DNA of 64,000 bases from Zygnema cylindricum (taxonomy: Eukaryota > Streptophyta > Zygnematophyceae > Zygnematales > Zygnemataceae), in NCBI GenBank assembly GCA_037447655.1, contig JBBHKE010002794.1:203168-267167 (forward strand), written 5' to 3'. Below the pieces are notes generated by a model, which searched no databases, had not been told where the DNA came from, and saw only the letters and a program-made list of their open reading frames with translations. Positions 10,728 through 21,084 of the stretch are shown piece by piece; within the stretch, counting starts at the first letter, position 1; the number at the start of each line of letters is the position of its first letter. The translations under genes and the position numbers were made by a program.

Positions 10728-10977
10728 TCGGTCAGAGTTTTTGTCTGCCAGGGTGGCTGTATTTCTAAGGGAAAGTCAAAGTGTGTGAATGTGTCCAAAT
10801 CTCATATTCTAACTTTGCATTCTGTGGTGGAACTGAGCACACAGAAAGTGTTATTTCACAGGGGTGAATCTATATTGGGGTTCTGACTGTCAAGGGGTCA
10901 GTCACTTGGGTTTATATTAACTTGGAGTCGGCACTATCTAGATTAGCTTCTTTTGGATCTGCATACTCTGAGGGCCA

Positions 10978-12855
10978 ATGGAGGTCTCAAAGTTTCAGGT
11001 TATGGGCCCACCATCTAGGGTGCCTATGTTTGATGGAACAGGCTTCACGTATTGGGCGTTTACAATGGAGGGATTGCTTTTCGAGAAGCACTTATGGGGA
11101 ATTGTTGCGGGACAAGTGAGATGTCCGCCACCTAGCTTTGGAGGAGCTTACTATGGAGAATCATCTGAGACTGTCCAGAATATCACCCAGAGTTCAGATG
11201 CAACGGAAGGTGAAGGGAAAAACCTTTCCGTGGATGGGGAAATAGGGGAGAAGGAAAAAGGGACACCTATGGTGAGGGGAGCTAGGCTCTCAGCTATGGT
11301 ACCACATGTAGGGATTAAAACTGAAGAAAATGACAGGAAAATATGGGAATACAAAAACACTATAGCAAAACATCTCATACTTAGATATGTGTCTAAGTCG
11401 ATAGCTATCACTCTTTTAAGTCTAACCAAGTCTTCGGAGATATGGGAAGCACTAACTCAGATTTATAAGAGTGAGACTATTCAGAGGCAGCAATTAGTAA
11501 AACAAGAAATAGATGCCTACGTTTATAAAGGCGGTAGCATGATAGAGTTTTGTAATGATATTGCTGCGTTATATGTTGAGCTTACTAGTGCGGGATATGT
11601 AGAATCTGAGGAGAGTAAGATTAATACACTAATTATGAAACTCCCAGATGAGTACGAAAACATAATTTGTCGTATGCAGGCAATGGATGGCTCCTCATGG
11701 ACTTGGAGCTTTACCATGGGGATAATTCTTGTGAGGGAAAGCACTTTGGAGCTTCGTAGGGGAAAGGACAGGGTCAATGCATTATCAGCTGGTGGTGATT
11801 GGCGGAATCGTGATGAGAGGAACGGCGGTGACGAGCGGAAGCGTGATGAGAAGAACGGTGGTGACGAGCGGAAGCGTGATGAGAGAAAGAAAGACAAAGG
11901 TAAACCTTATCGGAACTTTGGTGGAAAGAGAGGGAGAGGAAAAGGCACGGGAGCTTTGAAAAAAGGGGTTTGCTTCTTTTGTAGGGAACCGGGTCATTAT
12001 ATGGAGGAATGCCCTTGTTTGGAAAAACTTAGAAGTTGGAATGTGGATGAGGAGGACGAAGAGGAAGAGGAGAAAGAGGATGAAGAAAAATTGGAGCTTC
12101 TTCACATCGGTAGAATGGGGAAGAGAGAAAATTACACAGAAATAGGACGAAGGCAACAGTGTGCTTTTGGAGGTATAAGGGAAGTAAAGAGAGAGGAGAT
12201 ACTTGAAGAAGTTCAAAATATTGAGGATAGTTTCATAAATATTTTGGAAACAGAAAACTGGTCGGAAAGGGAGACTTCAACGGATTCCGAGGAAAGGGGA
12301 GAATTAATTCTAGAGGGGGTTTTAAAAGATAGGGGAGAAGAGAAATATTTATTGGGAATTAAAATAGAAAGTGATAGTGGAAAGAATTCCATGGGAGACA
12401 GTGAGGGAAGTTCAGAAAATGGGGTAATTATCATGGATAAAAATATGATTACGGAAGATGTAGATCTTATGAGGAACTTAGTGGGGACTAGTGGTTTTTG
12501 GGAATATTTGGAGGTGGATGGATTTGACATCACTACTTGGTGTGATGTCTCTTGTGAAGATGTGCCTGTAAAAGGGTTATCATCCGGGTATGTGTTGAAG
12601 GTTGGGGATGGGGCTGGTTGTTTGAATTTCAAGAGGGAAAGTGGATTTAGTGTGGATGGAAAAGGGAAGAGGTGGATAAAATCTTTGCTCGGGTTTAAGA
12701 AAAATGGGATGTTAAATAAAATATGTGATACAATTATCATTTCAGTTCATTTTATCCACTGTGTTAAATACTTAAGTTTTATGAAAGGAAAAGGAAAAAG
12801 GAAAAAGAAAAGAAAAAGGGGAGGGGGTGTTTGTTTACTTGTTTGTGGAAGTTAA
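10978..12855 (+). CDS. Gag protein with remnant RT/RNase H tail (element D, 625 aa)
   Basis: This is an uninterrupted frame. The start ATGGAGGTC lies 20 nt inside the 5' LTR and the next residues are coded by the primer site; the in-frame ATG at 11003, within the primer site, has better start context. Domains: UBN2-type gag helical region (about residues 115-245, with KLPDEYENI), a charged repeat (RNGGDERKRDEK-like, about 275-305), a CCHC zinc knuckle (332-345, CFFCREPGHYMEEC), an acidic run (about 359-378), then a tail with degenerate traces of RT (KYLLGIKIES) and RNase H (ITTWCDV, VGDGAGC) and a lysine-rich end. Protease, integrase and the RT catalytic motif are missing. It probably makes virus-like particle protein that needs a helper element. 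Confidence 0.85.
   Translation: MEVSKFQVMGPPSRVPMFDGTGFTYWAFTMEGLLFEKHLWGIVAGQVRCPPPSFGGAYYGESSETVQNITQSSDATEGEGKNLSVDGEIGEKEKGTPMVRGARLSAMVPHVGIKTEENDRKIWEYKNTIAKHLILRYVSKSIAITLLSLTKSSEIWEALTQIYKSETIQRQQLVKQEIDAYVYKGGSMIEFCNDIAALYVELTSAGYVESEESKINTLIMKLPDEYENIICRMQAMDGSSWTWSFTMGIILVRESTLELRRGKDRVNALSAGGDWRNRDERNGGDERKRDEKNGGDERKRDERKKDKGKPYRNFGGKRGRGKGTGALKKGVCFFCREPGHYMEECPCLEKLRSWNVDEEDEEEEEKEDEEKLELLHIGRMGKRENYTEIGRRQQCAFGGIREVKREEILEEVQNIEDSFINILETENWSERETSTDSEERGELILEGVLKDRGEEKYLLGIKIESDSGKNSMGDSEGSSENGVIIMDKNMITEDVDLMRNLVGTSGFWEYLEVDGFDITTWCDVSCEDVPVKGLSSGYVLKVGDGAGCLNFKRESGFSVDGKGKRWIKSLLGFKKNGMLNKICDTIIISVHFIHCVKYLSFMKGKGKRKKKRKRGGGVCLLVCGS
10998..11012 (+). promoter_or_regulatory. 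Primer binding site of element D (half-tRNA-iMet)
   Basis: GGTTATGGGCCCACC immediately follows the LTR. It is complementary to the initiator tRNA-Met anticodon arm, as in Drosophila copia and yeast Ty5, which prime from an internally cleaved tRNA. It is translated in frame as part of gag (V-M-G-P-P). Confidence 0.85.
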
Positions 12856-12884
12856 AAGAAAAATAGACTAGAAAATAAGGGGAG

Positions 12885-14110
12885 TGTTGATATTTGAGTA
12901 TTTTATAGGTCTGTATTAGGATAGAAAAAGAGCTGAGGCGGTCTGCCTCTAACTCCCCTTTCCAAGCCCCCATACTTGTCGTAGTCACTGAAGGCTGGAT
13001 AGGGAGCTAGAGCCATGGCTGCCTAGGCTCTCTAGAGAAGACATGGGGTAAATTATGTAGTCTTACCAAAAGTTGGTTGACGGACCCAGGAATTGATCCT
13101 GGTACCTACCGTCCATCAATCCGCGTTAGCCGTTAGCTCTAGCCGTTATGTCTAGAACAGATATTACGATATATAGGGTTTGACAAATATATAAATCGTT
13201 ATATGTAGATTAATCCGTTTAACGGCTAATAGATACTTAGTACATAGATACAGTTTAGTTTAGTACGAAGTACGGAATGGGGGCAGAACGGATACCACGC
13301 ATTTGTTTCGATAGCGAAACAAATACCGCGCATTTGTTTCGACAGCGAAACAAATACCGCGCATTTGTTTCGATAGCGAAACAAATACCGCACGTCGAAT
13401 TTCAGCGGCTACGATTATAGCCGGTCTTGATCGGACGGCCACGATAGGCGCCGCGATCACGAAAAAGGCATTTTTGGCGTTTTAGGGTCTTTGTCACGTC
13501 ATGTGACACGTGGCGTGATAACATTGGACTACGGGAATTCCGGAGATTACAGGAACTAATCCTGATTTGACACGTGTCGACACAATGGCCGTACAGAAAG
13601 TACACCGGCACCTGTACTTTTCTGTACGACACAGTAATTTGATTGGTGCCGTACTTCAGTAGATAGAGTTTTAGAGAGGGAATAGGACTTAGAAAATTTT
13701 GGGTAGGCAGCTGCCTCTCCCAGAGAGCACCCTGTATAAATGGCAAACTTTGGCCAGCCATAACTATCAATTTACTTGACCATTTTCAGTGATTCTTTTT
13801 GCTGCGGACTCAGGGGAGTCTAGGCTACACAAGGGTGTAGTCGGTCAGAGTTTTTGTCTGCCAGGGTGGCTGTATTTCTAAGGGAAAGTCAAAGTGGGTG
13901 AATGTGTCCAAATCTCATATTCTAACTTTGCATTCTGTGGTGGAACTGAGCACACAGAAAGTGTTATTTCACAGGGGTGAATCTATATTGGGGTTCTGAC
14001 TGTCAAGGGGTCAGTCACTTGGGTTTATATTAACTTGGAGTCGGCACTATCTAGATTAGCTTCTTTTGGATCTGCATACTCTGAGGGCCAATGGAGGTCT
14101 CAGAGTTTCA
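12885..14110 (+). repeat. 3' LTR of element D
   Basis: Preceded by polypurine tract AAATAAGGGGAG (12873-12884). It starts TGTTGATATTTG and ends GAGTTTCA. It is near identical to 9756-10997 except for a 16-bp deletion beside the second CACGTG box and scattered substitutions. The triple palindrome is at 13301-13393 and the TATA box at 13735-13741. Confidence 0.92.
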
Positions 14111-14115
14111 AATGG

Positions 14116-16435
14116 GTTACCTGAAAGATTAAATAAAACACTAATTGATAGTGCTAGAAGTATGTTGTTGTATAAGAAGATAGGAAAAAGTTTTTGGGCA
14201 GAAGCAATGAACTGTGTTAATTACCTCAAAAATAGAGTTCTTACTTCACCTATAAAAGGTCAAACACCTTATGAGAGATGGACCGGCCGAAAACCAGAGA
14301 TATGTTATTTAAAGGTTTTCGGGAGTCAAGTATTCAGTCTAGATACAGATCGGTCTAATTGGAAGCTAGATCCTAAACGAAAACCAAGATACTTATTAGG
14401 ATATGATGAGGATGTTAAAGGATACAGAGTTTATGATCTTAAAAGGGAAGATATAATCTTAGTAAAGCATCTATTAGTTATGGATGAAGGAAAGTCTGTG
14501 GATCCCTTCAAGTATACAAAGTCAGTAAAAATCAGATTTGCGTCAGAAAATTCCGATGACTTTGAGCTCCCTAACTATCCAAGTTTTAGAGAAGGTGACA
14601 GTCTTGCAGATACAAATTAGACCGAAAAGGACTCGGCTGCAGAAACTTCAGTGACAACTCTACCCGAAGCGGAAGATGTGGTGGAAATTTATTCGGAATC
14701 AACGGATAGGGGAGAAGCCGAGAGTGTTCCAAAAAACCCACGAAAACCATCTATTCCGGCCATAGATTTTGAGGAGGGAAGGAGAAGTAGCAAAAGATTG
14801 CAGGGAAAACAGGTTAATAACAAGGTAACAAAACTATCTCATCAAGAGGAACCTCATACTTATGGAGAGGCGATGACTTGTCAAGAAAAAAAGCGGTGGA
14901 AGACAGCCATCAAAAAGGAGATGGCTTCAGTTATGGCAGCCGATACTTGGGAGCTGGTGGATTGTCCACCTAACCGAAAACCAATCGGTTGTAAGTGGAT
15001 TTTCAAATTAAAACTAAACCCGGATAACACCATTGAGCCTTACAAAGCCCGATTAGTGGCAAGAGGATTTACACAGAAAGAAGGAATCGACTACGAGGAA
15101 ACCTTTGCCCCGGTCGTTAGATTTCCCTCCGTCCGCATACTTCTCAGTCTCGCAACAACAGAAGACATGGAGGTGCACCAGATAGACATCAAGACAACCT
15201 TTTTGCACGGAGAATTGGAAGAGTAGATCTTCATGCGACAACCCGAAGGATTTGTGGAGGAAGGAGAGGAGCGTAAGGTATGCCGGTTGATCAAATCCCT
15301 TTATAGTTTGAAACAGGCGCCTTGACAGTGGAATAAGAAGCTTGATGAGTTTTTTAAGAGTATGAGATATATCTGGATCAGCTCATATCACTCAATCTAT
15401 GTTTTTGAAGATGAGGAAGATGTTATATTTATTGAAATTTATATTGATGATTTGCTTGTTTTAAGTAAATCAAAGGAAATTTTTAATAAACTAAAATCCG
15501 ATCTTAAGAGGAGATTTGAAGTGAAGGATATGGGGGAGGAAATTTATATTTTGGGAATTCAAGTAGAAAGAGACCGAGAAAGAAAGATTATAAGATCGAC
15601 TCAAAAGGAAGCAATAAGGAACATGTTGGAAAAATTTCAGATGGATAAAGCTAATAGTTGTACTACTCCAATGGAGTTAAACAAGGGAAGTGAGGGGAGT
15701 GAGGAAAAAGGAGTCATAGTCTTACACGAGGAATTAAGTCCTGAAGAACAGAAGTTCATGCAGAATATTCCTTACAGGCAAGTAGTGGGAAGCCTAATCT
15801 ATTTTATGAATTGTACCCGGCCAGATTTAGCTGCGGATGTAGGAGTGCTGAGTAGAAGTCTAAATGCTCCCACTAATAGGGATTGGGAGGCAGCTAAGAG
15901 AGTTCTTAGATATTTGATAGGAACTAGAGATCTATGGTTGCATTTGGGTGGGGAGAATACTGACATCACTACTTGGAGTGATGCCAGTTATGGTGATGCT
16001 CCGATAAGGAGATGTACTTCTGGATAAGTATTATATGTGGGTGATGGGGCTTGTTGTTCGAGTAGCAAGCAGCAAAAGGATATTGCTCAATCCAGTATGG
16101 AGGCTGAGTATATGGCCTCTTGCTCAGCTGTAAAAGAATTGATGTGGGTCAAGTCTTTGCTTGGTGAGCTTGGTTACCTTAAAAGGTGTGTGCAGAAACT
16201 TTTTTGTGATAATCAGGCAGCAATCGCTATTTCTGCCAATCCTAAACATCATTTTAAAGCCAAACACATAGACATTAGACTCAGCTTTGTTAGAGAGAAA
16301 GTAAAAAACAAAATAATCAGTTTAGAGTACCGACCAGATAGCGAGATGGTAGGAGATACGATGACCAAACCTGTGCCTTCCCCTAAGCTAATTTTCTGCA
16401 TGAAGAAATGTGGTCTAAAATTGAAGATTGAATAG
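14116..16435 (+). pseudogene. pol part 2 of element C: integrase C-terminus, reverse transcriptase, RNase H
   Basis: It continues the frame broken at 9755: PERLNKTLIDSARSM and FWAEAMNCVNYL (integrase), WTGRKPE, then the RT domain (GCKWIFKLKLN, YKARLVARGF, the Y-x-D-D box as YIDDLLVLSK near 15440) and RNase H (SMEAEYMAS, CDNQAAIAI, HFKAKHIDI) ending MTKPVPSPK. In-frame stops: TAG near 14618, TAG near 15224 (GEL-E-E-stop), TGA near 15323 where element E has CGA, and TAA near 16024. Protein-level identity to element E is high, so the two are close relatives. Confidence 0.87.
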
Positions 16436-16448
16436 AAAATAAGGGGAG
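16434..16448 (+). promoter_or_regulatory. Polypurine tract of element C
   Basis: AGAAAATAAGGGGAG sits directly before the 3' LTR and matches the tracts before 12885 and 42631. This is the plus-strand primer in LTR retrotransposons. Confidence 0.8.
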
Positions 16449-17518
16449 TGTAGAACTTGATGGTTCTTTTAGTATTTTCTAGGTATAAAATAAAATGCAT
16501 AAAAGAAGCTAAGGCAGTCTGCCTCTAACTTCTCTCTTCAACTACCACACTTGTTGCAGTCACTGAAAGTTGGAGAGGAAGCTACAGCCTTGGCTACCTA
16601 TGCTATCCTGAGATTTACGGGTAGTAGATTAGTTGATTTACAGTAATAAATTAGTTGATATACTAATAGTAAAGCTGTCGGACCCAGGATTAGATCCTCG
16701 TATCTACCGGCCGTTGAGGCCGTTGTTAGCCGGTAGCTCTATCCATTTAGTCTATGACTAGTGTTAGATTATATAGTGTTTGATAATTACATAAACATTT
16801 TTACGCTGACAAATTCATTTAACGGAAACTATTTACAGGATACATAGGTTCGGTTATTTAAAAGTACGAATTTAGGTACGGACAAGAAACAAGTACCGCG
16901 CATTTGTTTTGATAGCGAAACGAATACCGCGCAGGTATTTATTCAGCTATGATGAAATCTGCATTTAATCGGACGGTCGGAATGAATGCCGAGATCGCGG
17001 AAAAGGATTTCGGCGGTTTTTGGTTATCGCCACATCGGATGACACGTGGCAGAATGACATTGGATCGCGCCATCTACGAGGATTAACGAAGCGAATTGGG
17101 ATATAACACGTGTCGACATTTAGGCCATGTCGTACAATATCCGTACATAAAGTACACCGACAACTGTACGTTTGTGTACAGAAGTGCAATATGATTGGTG
17201 TCGTAAATCAGTAGATAGAATTTTTAGAGAGAGATAGGACTTAGAAAAATTTGTTAGATAGGACCCTCTCTCCCAAAGAGCTTTTGTATAAAAAGGTCAA
17301 CTTTGACTCTCCATAACTAACTGCTCAGGGGAGCAAATTCAGAGATTCTTTTTGCTATCGACTCAGGGGAGTCTTGCTTTCAAAGAGGTGGAGGTGGTCA
17401 GCGTTTTTGTCTGCCTGGGTGGTAGTTATTCTTGCTGAAACATAAATGGGTCAGGGTTATCCTAGAGGCTTCTTGCAATCTGTCCATTCTAAGGACCTAT
17501 GGAGGTCTTAGAGTTGTA
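16449..17518 (+). repeat. 3' LTR of element C
   Basis: TGTAGAACTTGATGG to GAGTTGTA; the terminal CA has become TA. It aligns with 5455-6525. The following TACTG is the right target duplication. Confidence 0.85.
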
Positions 17519-17703
17519 TACTGCGAGAAGACACCATCGTCAGTGAACTGCATAAGCGATGAGCAATAACAGTTGCTTGCACACAGATAGGGAGGAACCT
17601 CCCTAAATCATAAAAAGTGCATGTTGTTAGCCAATGATTAGGGAATCAAAAGAGGTAGAGGGGAGGAGGGTGTATAGTGTGTGGTTTTTAAAATCCATAC
17701 CAT
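17519..17703. other. Spacer downstream of element C
   Basis: Apart from the target duplication copy (17519-17523) nothing is recognised. The sequence lies 3' of the decayed minus-strand frame. Confidence 0.5.
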
Positions 17704-20507
17704 TTATCGTTTTTTTTTCTTAAATGATCGTGTGAGTTTGGATATGGTCTCTTGGAGAATCATTTTTTGCTTGTTCCTTTCCGCCAATTGCCTCGTGAGT
17801 TCAACAAACATATTAGGTAACGCCTCTTCTCCCATCACTGGAGGAGGCAACGTAGAAGGACGCATTTTTGGAATCTCCCATAGAAACGCACGTCACAATG
17901 GAATATTGCGGAAACGTTGTAAAACATTCGTCCGCGCTTGACGAAACACTTTCAACGCGGGAGTTGATCGTGCATTACGGAGAATGGTATATAACCGGGG
18001 GTCCCATGGATGATAGTGACTCAATAATTGGGGCACAACAATGACATACCTGTTGTTTCAATGCCTAATCCACGCAAATTGTGGGTCGGAGGGGTTGAAT
18101 TGACGTATATGGGCAAATGTTGAGCCGCGACTCTCATAGGCAGTGAAGAGCCATGTGGGGTGGGCGGTTACACCGGGTGGGATGTCAAGTACTTCCGGTT
18201 CGAGTTTCCTCCTAAGAGGGAGGGGGCGGGGTTCTCCGTACCTCCAGTGCCCGGGCCACTCCGCGACCAGAACGAAGTGCTCCGCTCTTGGCCAAAAACT
18301 GTCCATGGCCTCCTCACCCTTTGGAGGTGGGAAAAACCAATCGGCTTCCTCAACCCGATAACGAGGTTGAGGATATTGAGGAGCAATTACAAGTGCTCGC
18401 ACGGAATACGGTGAAAGGGGAGCAAAAAGGACCTCTTCGTCGCTTTCATACTCATTCTCTTTTTTTCTTTCCTCACTCTCTTCACTTTGTTCATCTTCGG
18501 TTGGCGGGTCACCCTCGAATTTAGTGACCGGAATGTCGGAGGGTTGAACCTCCTCCATGTCATGCTCCTCCTCGCTCGGTTCGTCACCATCCACAATGCT
18601 TTCGTCGGTGGGAGATGAGGAGGGCTCGTAATCCACGTTGCCAGTCTCCTTAACTTTAGCCTTCCCTTCCGCTATTATTTTTCTCCTCTCTACCCTACCC
18701 GGTGATTCCCTCTCCTCGCCTTCCTCATCCACTTTCAGGCCCTCCTCTCCAACCTCTCTCAATACCGCCTCATCTCCCCCTCTTCCCTCCTCTCCATTTA
18801 TCTCCTCCTCGGGTAACGGTTGTTCTATGGGTTCCTAAACCGATTCCCGTTCTTGAAACTATGTGTGCTCCATTGCCCACATAAATCGCATATCTAAAAG
18901 AAGCAAATCTAGATGATGCCGACTCCAAATTGATTAAAACCCAAATGACTGGCCCTTTAACAATCAGAACCCCAATACAACTTCACCCTTGTGAAATAAC
19001 ACATTTTGTGTGCTCAGTTCCACCACAAAATGCAAAGTTAGAATATGAGATTTGGACACATTCACCCACTTTGACTTTCCCTAAGAAATGCAGCCACCCT
19101 GGCAGACAAAAACTCTGACCGACTACACCCATGTGTAGCATGGACTCCCCTGAGTCCGTAGCAAAAAGAAATGGTAAAGCAAATTGATAGTTTTGAATGG
19201 TCAAATATGACCTTTTGTACAAGACCTCTCTCGAAGAGAGGCTGCTACCTACTAAATTTTCTAAGTTATATTTCCTCTGTAAAACTCTAACTTTGACGTA
19301 CGGCACCAATCAAATTACGGTGTCAAACAAAAAGTACAGGTGCAGATTTACTTTCTGTATGGCCATCATACAACATGGCCAAAATGTCGACACGTGTCAA
19401 ATCGGGATTTGTTCCCGTGATCTCCGGAGTTGCCGCAATCCAATGTCATCATGCCACGTGTCACCTAACGTGGCGATGACCGTAAAACGCCAAAAGTACC
19501 TCTTCCGTGATCATCGCGCCTATCGTGGCCGTCCGATCAAAACCGACTATATCTCTAGCCTTTGAAATTAGACGCGTCGTATTTGTTTCGCTGTCGAAAC
19601 AAATGCGCGATATCCGTTTCATAATATACATTGAAACCGTACTCTATACTATCTAAAACTATATCCATGCACTTCGTAATTATTCCTCGTTAAACGAATT
19701 AGTCTACGTGTAACTTTATACATATTTATCAAACCATATATATCCTAGCACTGGTCCTAGACCTAACGCACAAAGCTAACGGCTACTCTGACGGACCATA
19801 GGTACCAAGATCAAATTCTGGGTTCGTCAGCATTTTTAGAAAACATATATGTCTCTCTAAAAAGCTTTAGGCAGCCATGGCGCCATGGCTCTATCTCCCT
19901 ACCCTGCCTTCAGTGACTACACCAAGTGTGGGGGCTTGGAGAAGGGAGTTAGAGGCAGATTGTTCTCTACCTTTTTCCTATCATAATATAGACCTAGAAA
20001 ATACTCAAATGTCAACACTTCTTTCATCCATGCCTCATCTACTGCCTTCCGTTTTCTTTCAACCTCTACCGAAGACTCCATTTCTCTCCCTACCTCGTCC
20101 TCATTCGTCCTCTCCATTTGGGCCTCTACAGAAGGCTCCCTTTCCCTCTCTACCTCCACAAACGCCCCTCTTTGTTGTCTTGCATTCGACAGTGGCTCCC
20201 ATTGAATCGGTAATACCTCCGCTGCCTCCCTTTCCCTTGCCAACTCCTCTGCCGTCTTCCCTAACCTAACTCTCACTTTCGCCGCCTCTCTATCCCTCTC
20301 TACCTCTTCCGGCAATACCTCTACCCTAGGTAAATTAGCCCTCTCACCCTCCTGTCTTGGTATTTCTCATGTTTGTGTTGTATCCTCTTGAGATTGGTTA
20401 GGGTTCGTTAGTATGGGAGAAAAACGGAAGCGCACAAACCGCGCACTGCGTAGACGCTTGGTTGGCTTCTTAGTTGACCGCGTGGTTGGCCGTTTACCAC
20501 CCCTCAT
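17704..20507 (-). pseudogene. Decayed 544-codon reading frame of unknown function, split by a solo LTR
   Basis: On the minus strand an ATG at 20507 opens a frame that stays in register to TAA at 17704 once the solo LTR (18854-20017) and one 5-bp duplication are removed; the 1169 bp removed shifts the frame exactly as needed. Four internal stops (about 20370, 18833, 18058, 17880; three TGA, one TAG) look like single CGA or CAG transitions. The predicted protein has a basic N-terminus (KRPTTRSTKK), Glu/Arg-rich repeats (EREAAEV-like), an acidic middle, a conserved-looking Trp/Pro-rich part (WFFPPPKG, WPGHWRYGEP) and a coiled-coil-like C-terminus. I do not recognise the family. It may be a host gene or a transposon accessory gene. 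Confidence 0.6.
18854..20017 (-). mobile_element. Solo LTR (subfamily B) in the decayed reading frame
   Basis: The minus strand starts TGTTGACATTTGAG at 20017. The far end abuts TGAAACT at 18854. Target duplication is GTTCT (18849-18853) / CTTCT (20018-20022). It has the tRNA-like hairpin with stem CTGACGGACC/GGTTCGTCAG (about 19787-19830) and the leader twin hairpin (CTACAC-CCAT-GTGTAG on the plus strand, about 19122-19137). Confidence 0.85.
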
Positions 20508-21068
20508 GATGACGTGTCAAACTTAGGTGGGAAAACGATTTAGATAAAAAACATTAACGCAAGACACAGCGAGGTTTGTGAGAATGACCTAAAAAGAAGG
20601 AACGCATGCATTCTGTAGGTTTTACAAAAATTAAAACACATGTTTACGTTAGATATGTACGTATAACTCATGACTATATATATATCACGTGTGAGCGACG
20701 TGACAAAATAACAGCGATGCGTATATTCCAAGAATGTACACATCGCTGGACAAAACGAACAGTTCACGGCACACTTCGTCTCGTTTTAACAATACTCCAA
20801 CATAGACGCTACGCCAAACGAAGCGTTATTTCGACGTCTACTATTTTATACGGACGCCAACATTCAAGCGACGACATCTTTGTCGGCCGATGAAAGGCGT
20901 ACAACCAAACTTAAACCTAGTGAAATAAGCACCAAACGACGACGCAATGTCATCGCTCATACATTCTGACATCACTAAAGCTACGAGGCACTCTCGTCGC
21001 TTTTATCATAAAACCCATAGCATTCAGGTACAATATCATGGAGAGGGGTTAACTAATTCGACAACCCT
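20508..21068. other. Intergenic, no gene recognised
   Basis: This stretch lies upstream (5') of the decayed minus-strand frame. It has no recognisable ORF, only short frames, with a TATATATA run near 20676 and a CACGTG box near 20685. Confidence 0.45.
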
Positions 21069-21084
21069 AAGCATTACAACTTTG

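Larger units (their letters stand above)
9756..10997 (+). repeat. 5' LTR of element D (subfamily B)
   Basis: TGTTTATATTTG to AAGTTTCA, 1242 bp. Its module order is typical of the lineage: AGCCATGGCT palindrome (about 9880), antisense tRNA-like block (9950-9990), three tandem palindromes (10172-10264), CACGTG boxes, GTAC palindrome, TATA box, twin leader hairpin, then the LTR-internal ATG (10978). Confidence 0.92.
9756..14110 (+). mobile_element. Element D: recent gag-only (TR-GAG-like) Copia derivative
   Basis: This is a complete element with LTRs 9756-10997 and 12885-14110, TG/CA ends and a perfect AATGG duplication (9751-9755 and 14111-14115). It is nested in the integrase of element C. 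The 1.9 kb interior holds one uninterrupted 625-codon frame and a polypurine tract (AAATAAGGGGAG). By eye the LTRs differ by about ten substitutions plus one 16-bp deletion (near 10448), pointing to young insertion. Protease, integrase and RT are absent, so it must rely on enzymes in trans. This resembles TR-GAG elements described in plants. Confidence 0.92.
5455..17518 (+). mobile_element. Element C: Ty1/Copia retrotransposon with two nested insertions
   Basis: LTRs are at 5455-6525 and 16449-17518, with target duplication TACTA (5450-5454) / TACTG (17519-17523). Removing the minus-strand solo LTR (6917-8125) and element D (9756-14110) restores a co-linear gag, protease, integrase, RT, RNase H order. 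Domains and polypurine tract (ending 16448) are clear, but stops and frameshifts make it non-functional. It is the host layer of a three-element nest. Confidence 0.9.

Noticed and set aside
10131-13770. Repeated minus-strand frames (MIAAPIVAVRSR and MIVMAGQSLPF types) recurring in several LTRs
   Set aside because: They recur only because the LTRs are repeats; they overlap the promoter palindromes and lack conservation as protein in diverged LTRs.
18143-18524. Plus-strand frames opposite the decayed 544-codon frame
   Set aside because: They are antisense shadows; the minus frame is longer, continuous across the LTR insertion and has protein-like composition.
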